NCBI GenBank assembly: GCA_023228875.1
Contig: JALOAG010000003.1
Coordinates: 186,001-250,000 of the forward strand
DNA: 64,000 nt
Direction: 5' to 3'
DNA from: Bacteroidia bacterium
GTDB taxonomy: Bacteria > Bacteroidota > Bacteroidia > NS11-12g > UBA955
In this document: piece after piece, positions 58,616 to 64,000 of the stretch
Layout of the letters: the number at the start of each line of letters is the position of its first letter
How positions within the stretch are numbered: position 1 is the stretch's first letter
Notes under the pieces: generated by a model
Told to the model about the DNA's origin: nothing
The model's input: only the letters and a program-made list of their open reading frames with translations
Database searches by the model: none
Made by a program: the position numbers and the translations under genes

Positions 58616-59561
58616 ATTGGACTTAGTAACTGAGTTTACACAAACAATTAGTGTTTTAAAACGTGAAATTGGTAAAGTAATTGTTGGACAGGAGGCAGTT
58701 GTTGACTCTGTGTTGACTTCTATTTTTAGTAACGGACATTGTTTATTGATTGGTGTACCCGGATTAGCCAAAACCTTACTTATTAAAACAGTTTCCGAGT
58801 CATTAGACCTAACTTTTAGCCGAATTCAATTTACACCTGATTTAATGCCATCCGACATAACCGGCTCTGAGATTTTGGATGAAAATCGAAATTTCAAATA
58901 CCTGAAGGGTCCTATCTTCTCAAACATAGTCTTAGCGGATGAAATCAACCGTACTCCACCCAAAACCCAAGCAGCATTATTAGAAGCTATGCAAGAAAAG
59001 AATGTTACAGTTGCCGGAAAGTCATATCCACTACCGTTGCCATTCTTTGTTTTAGCTACTCAAAACCCTATTGAGCAAGAAGGTACTTATCCTTTGCCTG
59101 AAGCTCAATTAGATAGGTTTATGTTTAATATCGTGTTAGATTATCCTTCGTTTGAAGAAGAAGTAAGAATTATTAAGGAAACAACAGTAGAAAGCCAGTC
59201 AAAACCGGAGAAAGTAACCGATGCATCAAAAATAATAGCATTCCAAAAGTTAGTTCGTCAAGTTCCGGTCGCAGATAATGTTGTAGATTACGCAGTTGCT
59301 TTGGTTGCAAAAACCCGACCTTCCAATCAACTTGCACCAGATTTTATTAATAATTATGTGTCGTTTGGAGCCGGTCCAAGAGCTGGGCAGTATTTAATAA
59401 TGGGAGCGAAGTGTAATGCCTTGATGAAAGGAAAATTGTCTCCGGACATTGAAGATGTGCAGTCAGTAGCTTTGAATGTTTTAAGACATCGTATTGTGAA
59501 AAACTATAAAGCAGATGCCGAAGGTGTTACAATTGAAGCTATAATCAGAAGACTTTTTTAA
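58605..59561 (+). CDS. MoxR-family AAA+ ATPase
   Basis: 318 residues from ATG 58605, which overlaps the SurA gene by 11 bp. Walker A is LIGVPGLAKTLLIK, Walker B is IVLADEINRTPPKTQAALLEAMQE, and sensor 1 is ATQNPIEQEGTYPLPEAQLDRF, all typical of MoxR. MoxR proteins act as chaperones and usually sit beside VWA-domain partners. No such partner gene is in this window; the downstream gene is on the other strand. Confidence 0.93.
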   Translation: MENRLDLVTEFTQTISVLKREIGKVIVGQEAVVDSVLTSIFSNGHCLLIGVPGLAKTLLIKTVSESLDLTFSRIQFTPDLMPSDITGSEILDENRNFKYLKGPIFSNIVLADEINRTPPKTQAALLEAMQEKNVTVAGKSYPLPLPFFVLATQNPIEQEGTYPLPEAQLDRFMFNIVLDYPSFEEEVRIIKETTVESQSKPEKVTDASKIIAFQKLVRQVPVADNVVDYAVALVAKTRPSNQLAPDFINNYVSFGAGPRAGQYLIMGAKCNALMKGKLSPDIEDVQSVALNVLRHRIVKNYKADAEGVTIEAIIRRLF

Positions 59562-59596
59562 GAGCAACTGTTTTTCTTTGCTACTACATTAATAGG

Positions 59597-60394
59597 TTAT
59601 TTAATTTCAGCTTTTGTTGCTATCCAATAAAGTAAAACTTTGACTTTTGGATCGCTGGCAACTTTCCATTCATGCACACTTCTATTCATGTTGTCAGCAA
59701 ACGTTAATTTATTCTCTGCTAACCAAAGTAACATTTCTTTATCTGGATAGTATTTTTTCAAAATATCATAGTCGTGAATAGGGGCAGAAATGTAAGTTGT
59801 AGGGTATTTCATCCCTTCATTTATTTTTTCTAATGCGGCTTGTAAGTCTTCATCAGAAAGAGTATAAAGTCCGGGGTAATGCAAGTAGTAACTAGTTTTA
59901 AATCCTGCTTGCTCAAATGCTTGCAATTCTTTTGTCTGGTTTGATTCTACAATAAAGCGGTTTTGATTGAGAGATAATGTGTTGCATATATATATTAACC
60001 TATCAATAGCATTAGGTAGAATAATACTATCCAGATTTTTGAAATCTAACCAATAAAGCGTGTTTGAATCTTCATTGGATTTAAGAAAATCAAAGAGTGA
60101 AAGTTCTGATGATAGCGCAGGTGGGTGATAAACATCGAAGTTGTTTTCAGAGGGGACAAACATGATATCTAACTCAACACCTTTATAGTGAGGTGCTATT
60201 TCTTGTAGTCTCTCAATGGAGTTAACCCTATGTGCCCAAATCTTATCTTGAATTATTGTCTCATAATACAACTCTACCAACTCTCCGGATGCAATCATTT
60301 GTTCTATTTTCGCTTTGTAGTATGTATATGCCTTATATACAGATATTCCTACAGTGATGAGTATTATGAAAATAATTACTATCCTTTTTATCAT
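59597..60394 (-). CDS. membrane-anchored GDPD-superfamily protein, FAM151/menorin-like
   Basis: 265 residues. One N-terminal membrane helix is followed by a phosphodiesterase-like TIM-barrel region. The motifs IWAHRVNSIERLQE, GVELDIMF (E-x-D), VYHPPALSSELSLFDFL and YWLDFKNL match the order of metal-site motifs in the GDPD superfamily, and resemble eukaryotic FAM151/menorin more than GlpQ. The substrate is unknown. The start overlaps the stop of the EptA-like gene by 4 bp, so the two are coupled and may act on the same envelope lipid. Confidence 0.72.
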   Translation of the reverse strand: MIKRIVIIFIILITVGISVYKAYTYYKAKIEQMIASGELVELYYETIIQDKIWAHRVNSIERLQEIAPHYKGVELDIMFVPSENNFDVYHPPALSSELSLFDFLKSNEDSNTLYWLDFKNLDSIILPNAIDRLIYICNTLSLNQNRFIVESNQTKELQAFEQAGFKTSYYLHYPGLYTLSDEDLQAALEKINEGMKYPTTYISAPIHDYDILKKYYPDKEMLLWLAENKLTFADNMNRSVHEWKVASDPKVKVLLYWIATKAEIK

Positions 60395-62115
60395 GGTTTT
60401 ATTTCTTTGTCGTAGTTAATACTGCCTTTTACAATTCTTGGTTCAGGTTGGAAGGAAGTGCTAAAGATGCTTTTATGATCATCCCTACCGTTAAACTTGA
60501 TGTCTAACAAATCAGCAACAGAATAGATGAGTTCATCTGTCATATAACTGCGATTTTTATACTGTGCATAAGTTTGCACTTTATTTTGTTGATTAGACCA
60601 ATAAATAAAAGGTATTTCAAACATCGGAAAGCTGCCCACAGATTCTGTATGTCCTTCAAAATTCATGGATTGATATACATCTTCACCATGGTCTGAGTAA
60701 TAAATAACCTGCTGTTCTTCACCATTCTTTGAATTTTTCTGAGTAAGAGAGATGATATGACTTACAATAAAGTCATTATATCTTACAGCATTGTCGTACA
60801 TATTTATTGCATCCAATGCTCTTTCAGAAGGGTAGTCAGTATGTGCACTGTCCTTGAAGTATGCATATTCTTTAGGATATCTGCCGCTATATGCAGCATG
60901 TGTTCCGTATAGGTGTACAAAAATCACTTTTAAGGGTTCGGAATCTTGTAAAGCCTTTTCAATAAAAGGGAAAAGGCGCTCATCATACGATTCTTTATAG
61001 TACGACTTCTGTTGGTCGTTGCTCCCGGTATTGATAAAATAACTTTGATCTGCAGTTCTGCCAATCATTGTTACCAGGGTTTCATATAACCCGATTGGAT
61101 TCTGATTTGATATCCAAAAGGTCTTATAACCGGCAGCCTTGACAAGTTGAATCATGCTGCCTTTTTCCTTTTCTTCAGGATGGGCGTTTGTACCAAAGGT
61201 TAAAGATTTTTCTAAAGCTGCAATCGTATGCGTGTGTGGACTTATCACATCATTAAATAAAACAAGCTGGTTTTCAATTTTCTTTAAATTAGGAGTGGTG
61301 TTGCGATAGTATCCATAAATCTCCATGTGGTGCTTAGTAGTTGATTCTCCAATGATAATGATGAGTGTACGCGGTTTATCCTTGCTTTGCGGAATTACAG
61401 ATGATATATAAGGACTCTTGTTGGAATTAACCATATAGTCCTTGTATTTATTAATCTCTTCTTCATACAGTTTATAACCGTTCAAAAATTTTGAGATAAT
61501 ATGATGTTGAAAATGCCCTGCTTCTACATAAATAATTGTCCCGGTACAGGTAATCAAGAGTGCAATAATCCATCTGTAAAGACTAGATTGTGTTGTGGTT
61601 TTTTCGTGCAGACGTACTGGAGCGGTTGATTGTTGTTTAGTGAAAATGGATTTGACAACTGAAATTAAGTCTTTCAGATCTTGTAAATATGAATCAAGTG
61701 AATACTTATACAATGCTTTAATTACAAGCCAAAGAATGAGGATTGACGGTATCAAAAATTGAAGTAGGAGTTTGATGATTGGGGTTGTAAAATATACCTT
61801 TAGATACTCTGTTGATTCCGTAATGTTTGTTTCCAATAATATAAAAACAATAGAAGAGGTTAATTCTTCTTTATACAAATAAATGTAGGCTGTTTCAAAG
61901 AAGATTAATAGAAAAGTTACTAAGTAGATTGTAATAATATATCCTGCTTTAAGTATCTTCTTTGGTAAGAAAAACGCAAGCGAATATAGCAAAGCATGTA
62001 AGAAAATGAGTCTTTCCGGCATGATTGCCTCTATGGAGTTTTGAGCAGTAATTCCCCAAAATAAGAAAATAGGGAAGAATAATAACAGATAACTATATTT
62101 AACAAGGTAGGACAT
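60391..62115 (-). CDS. EptA-like phosphoethanolamine transferase, sulfatase fold
   Basis: 574 residues. Five membrane helices (to ~200) are followed by a periplasmic alkaline-phosphatase-type domain. The metal and catalytic motifs are IIIIGESTTKHHMEIYG (Glu ~257), SPHTHTIAALEKSLTFG (candidate Thr nucleophile) and YYSDHGEDVY (Asp-His). Such enzymes transfer phosphoethanolamine from phosphatidylethanolamine to lipid A, core sugars or other envelope glycans. lpxD and lpxC next door fit a lipid A target, but this is inference. A weak promoter match, TAATTTCG, lies on the minus strand at 62174-62167. Confidence 0.86.
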   Translation of the reverse strand: MSYLVKYSYLLLFFPIFLFWGITAQNSIEAIMPERLIFLHALLYSLAFFLPKKILKAGYIITIYLVTFLLIFFETAYIYLYKEELTSSIVFILLETNITESTEYLKVYFTTPIIKLLLQFLIPSILILWLVIKALYKYSLDSYLQDLKDLISVVKSIFTKQQSTAPVRLHEKTTTQSSLYRWIIALLITCTGTIIYVEAGHFQHHIISKFLNGYKLYEEEINKYKDYMVNSNKSPYISSVIPQSKDKPRTLIIIIGESTTKHHMEIYGYYRNTTPNLKKIENQLVLFNDVISPHTHTIAALEKSLTFGTNAHPEEKEKGSMIQLVKAAGYKTFWISNQNPIGLYETLVTMIGRTADQSYFINTGSNDQQKSYYKESYDERLFPFIEKALQDSEPLKVIFVHLYGTHAAYSGRYPKEYAYFKDSAHTDYPSERALDAINMYDNAVRYNDFIVSHIISLTQKNSKNGEEQQVIYYSDHGEDVYQSMNFEGHTESVGSFPMFEIPFIYWSNQQNKVQTYAQYKNRSYMTDELIYSVADLLDIKFNGRDDHKSIFSTSFQPEPRIVKGSINYDKEIKP

Positions 62116-62301
62116 TCCTAGACTATGGGTGTTCTGATAAATCTAATTTATGAAAAAATGAATTGGCGAAATTAAAGAGTAATTTTTAAACTCAATGCAA
62201 ATAAGCCAAGAATAACCCAGTTCGTGTTTTGAACAACAAATTGGATTGTAATAATCTTAATGGAACACAGCAATTTTGCTTTAAGTTTATTTTTATTCTC
62301 T

Positions 62302-62309
62302 TATTTTCG
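62302..62309 (+). promoter_or_regulatory. variant -7 element for lpxD
   Basis: TATTTTCG differs from TAnnTTTG at one base, 8 bp before ATG 62318. Confidence 0.4.
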
Positions 62310-62317
62310 TGCCCTAT

Positions 62318-63364
62318 ATGAGCAATCCTACCATTGAGGATATTATTCAGTTTGTCGGAGGGACGGTTGAGGGTAATCAAAATCTAGTAATTACCGGTGT
62401 AGCCGGTATAGACGAAGCTTTGCCTTCGCAGCTAAGTTTTATATCTAATTTAAAGTATATCCAAAAGATTAAAAATACAAAGGCAGGTGCGGTCATAGTA
62501 AATAAAGATTTGCAATTGGTAGAGTTGCCTGCTGGACTTACATTAATCCGTGTGTCGGATCCATACCTGGCTTTTTGTATGGTTTTAGACAAATACTTTA
62601 ATCCAATCAAATTTCAAAGCGGAATAGAACCTCATTCCTATGTCCATTCCGGTGCAACCATAGCAGACTCTTGTTATATAGGTGCTTTTAGTTATGTGTC
62701 ACAAGGAGCGCAGTTAGCAGAAAAGGTTCAAATTTATCCTCATGTTTTTGTAGGTAGTAATATTAAAATAGGCAAGAATACCATCATTTATCCCGGAGTA
62801 ACCTTATATCCCGAAACTGAAATAGGTGAAAATTGTATCATTCATTCAGGAACGGTTATTGGTTCTGACGGATTTGGACACGCTCCAATGCCGGATGGTT
62901 CTTATGCCAAAATTCCTCAAGTGGGTAAAGTGGTCATTGGAAATTATGTTGAAATTGGTGCTAACTGTACGATTGATAGAGCCACCTTGGGTGAGACACG
63001 AATTGAAGACGGAACTAAACTGGATAATCTTATTCAAATTGCGCATAATGTAAAAATAGGTAAACATACTGTAATTGCTTCTCAGTCGGGCGTTTCCGGT
63101 AGCACAACTTTAGGTAATTATTGTATGGTGGGCGGTCAGGTCGGTTTTGCAGGGCATATTCAGATTGCAGACAAGTCAAGATTTGGAGCGCAATCCGGAG
63201 TCCCGGCATCAATCAAAGAAGAAGGCAAAGATTGGATGGGTACTCCTATTGTTCCATTAAAGGAAAATCTTAAAGCAATGGTTATGAGCAGAAATCTCCC
63301 TAAACTTGAAGAGCGAATCAGGCAACTAGAAAATATTATTAAAGAACTTACATCAAAAGAATAA
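62318..63364 (+). CDS. lpxD: UDP-3-O-acyl-glucosamine N-acyltransferase
   Basis: 348 residues from ATG 62318; the GTG at 62309 overlaps the -7 element. An N-terminal uridine-binding domain is followed by a left-handed beta helix of hexapeptide repeats (~105-310), with the catalytic His in QIAHNVKIGKHTVIASQ, and a C-terminal helix. It adds the second acyl chain in lipid A synthesis. Its stop overlaps the lpxC start by one base (TAATG), so the two genes are translationally coupled. Confidence 0.95.
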   Translation: MSNPTIEDIIQFVGGTVEGNQNLVITGVAGIDEALPSQLSFISNLKYIQKIKNTKAGAVIVNKDLQLVELPAGLTLIRVSDPYLAFCMVLDKYFNPIKFQSGIEPHSYVHSGATIADSCYIGAFSYVSQGAQLAEKVQIYPHVFVGSNIKIGKNTIIYPGVTLYPETEIGENCIIHSGTVIGSDGFGHAPMPDGSYAKIPQVGKVVIGNYVEIGANCTIDRATLGETRIEDGTKLDNLIQIAHNVKIGKHTVIASQSGVSGSTTLGNYCMVGGQVGFAGHIQIADKSRFGAQSGVPASIKEEGKDWMGTPIVPLKENLKAMVMSRNLPKLEERIRQLENIIKELTSKE

Positions 63365-64000
63365 TGAATCCAAAACAGAATACACTCGCAGGGAAAGTTA
63401 CACTGTCGGGTATTGGTTTACATACCGGAAAAGAAACGACACTTAGCTTACTCCCGGCAGAAGCTAATTTTGGCTATAAGTTTAAAAGAGTGGATCTACC
63501 GGGGCAGCCGGTGATTGATGCAGATTGTGATTTGGTTGTTGAAACTGCCAGAGGAACTACACTGGAACAACATGGAGCAAGAATTGCAACCGTAGAACAT
63601 ACACTTGCTACGCTTGTAGGACTTGAGATTGATAACTGTCTTATAGAAGTTGATGGTCCCGAATGTCCAATATTGGATGGCAGTTCAAGAATTATTGTAG
63701 AAGCCATTGATAAAGTAGGAATTGTTGAGCAAGCTGAAGACAGAGAATACTTCGAGATTCCACACAACATTCATTATAATGATGCCAATAATAAAGTCGA
63801 GATGGTGGCAATGCCTTTAGATAGTTATCGATTAACTGTTATGGTTGATTACAACTCGCATATTTTGGGTACTCAACATGCTACCATTACAGGATTAAAA
63901 GAGTTTAGAAAAGAAATAAGCCCCTGTCGTACTTTTTGTTTCTTGCATGAAATTGAAGCAATGGTTAAAGCAAATTTAGTGAAAGGTGGCAGTTTGGACA
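63364..64000 (+). CDS. lpxC: UDP-3-O-acyl-GlcNAc deacetylase LpxC (N-terminal part)
   Basis: 212 codons are visible before the right edge. The N-terminus TLAGKVTLSGIGLHTGKET and VEHTLATLVGLEIDNCLIEV (with the zinc-binding His) are diagnostic, and SPCRTFCFLHEIEAM lies near the window end. LpxC makes the committed step of lipid A synthesis. In Bacteroidota it is often fused to FabZ, which would lie outside the window. It begins at the TAATG junction with lpxD. Confidence 0.95.
   Translation, partial: MNPKQNTLAGKVTLSGIGLHTGKETTLSLLPAEANFGYKFKRVDLPGQPVIDADCDLVVETARGTTLEQHGARIATVEHTLATLVGLEIDNCLIEVDGPECPILDGSSRIIVEAIDKVGIVEQAEDREYFEIPHNIHYNDANNKVEMVAMPLDSYRLTVMVDYNSHILGTQHATITGLKEFRKEISPCRTFCFLHEIEAMVKANLVKGGSLD

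Noticed and set aside
1..64000. Mobile elements, phage genes, CRISPR arrays or anti-phage systems
   Set aside because: I found no transposase, integrase, direct-repeat array or defence-type gene set. The window reads as core chromosome with a tight gene layout.

Overview
The window is a chromosomal segment of an AT-rich member of the Bacteroidota. The signs are type IX secretion sorting domains on two metalloproteases, a GldB-type gliding lipoprotein, a DUF4249-type lipoprotein, LpxD/LpxC lipid A genes, and many Bacteroidota-type -7 promoter elements (TAnnTTTG) in front of genes that lack Shine-Dalgarno sequences. I see no insertion sequence, integrase, phage gene, CRISPR array or rRNA. The only RNA gene found is a tRNA-Leu(TAG).

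Layout. 1-4.8 kb: divergent tsaD (partial) and tamB. 4.8-11.3 kb: an FNR-like regulator followed by a respiratory cluster of a 62-aa membrane protein, a CuA/cytochrome c subunit II, a heme-copper oxidase superfamily subunit I with non-canonical active-site residues, a Sco protein, and a cytochrome b/ferredoxin/MvhD-like fusion. 11.4-12.9 kb: an exonuclease and a pseudouridine synthase. 12.9-15.0 kb: a two-gene quinone-linked Fe-S oxidoreductase. 15-18 kb: a GH3/beta-lactamase fusion. 18-23.7 kb: a CDF transporter, the minus-strand run pyrE-ribD-yigZ-urea transporter, a NUDIX protein and a tRNA methyltransferase. 23.8-31.3 kb: ABC-F, aroQ, a beta-barrel protein, smpB, a thioesterase, a coiled-coil secreted protein, a DUF4249 lipoprotein, trigger factor and the tRNA. 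31.5-37.2 kb: rel, an MBL hydrolase, gldB, a beta-barrel protein and nadE. 37.2-43.4 kb: a surface-polysaccharide ABC exporter operon with two large glycosyltransferases. 43.5-51.1 kb: a SirB1-like protein, topA and two tandem M43 proteases. 51.2-59.6 kb: a dicarboxylate symporter, a PpiC protein, nhaD, two more periplasmic chaperone/PPIase genes and a MoxR ATPase. 59.6-64 kb: a GDPD/FAM151-like protein, an EptA-like transferase, lpxD and the start of lpxC.

The most interesting region is 4.8-11.3 kb. Subunit I keeps the CuB histidines and the high-spin heme ligand. It has Gln where B-family oxidases have the cross-linked Tyr, and Lys where the second low-spin heme ligand (His) is expected. 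Together with the cytochrome b/ferredoxin/MvhD fusion and an Fe-S-type FNR regulator, this looks like a dedicated chain to an NO- or O2-reducing enzyme that I cannot assign to a characterised type.

A second theme is promoter architecture. Several divergent gene pairs have -7 elements lying inside the opposite gene, and pyrE and the NUDIX gene have start codons sharing the palindrome CATG. Several genes start so close to their -7 element that their mRNAs should be leaderless or nearly so. All functional statements come from reading motifs by eye; no database search was run.
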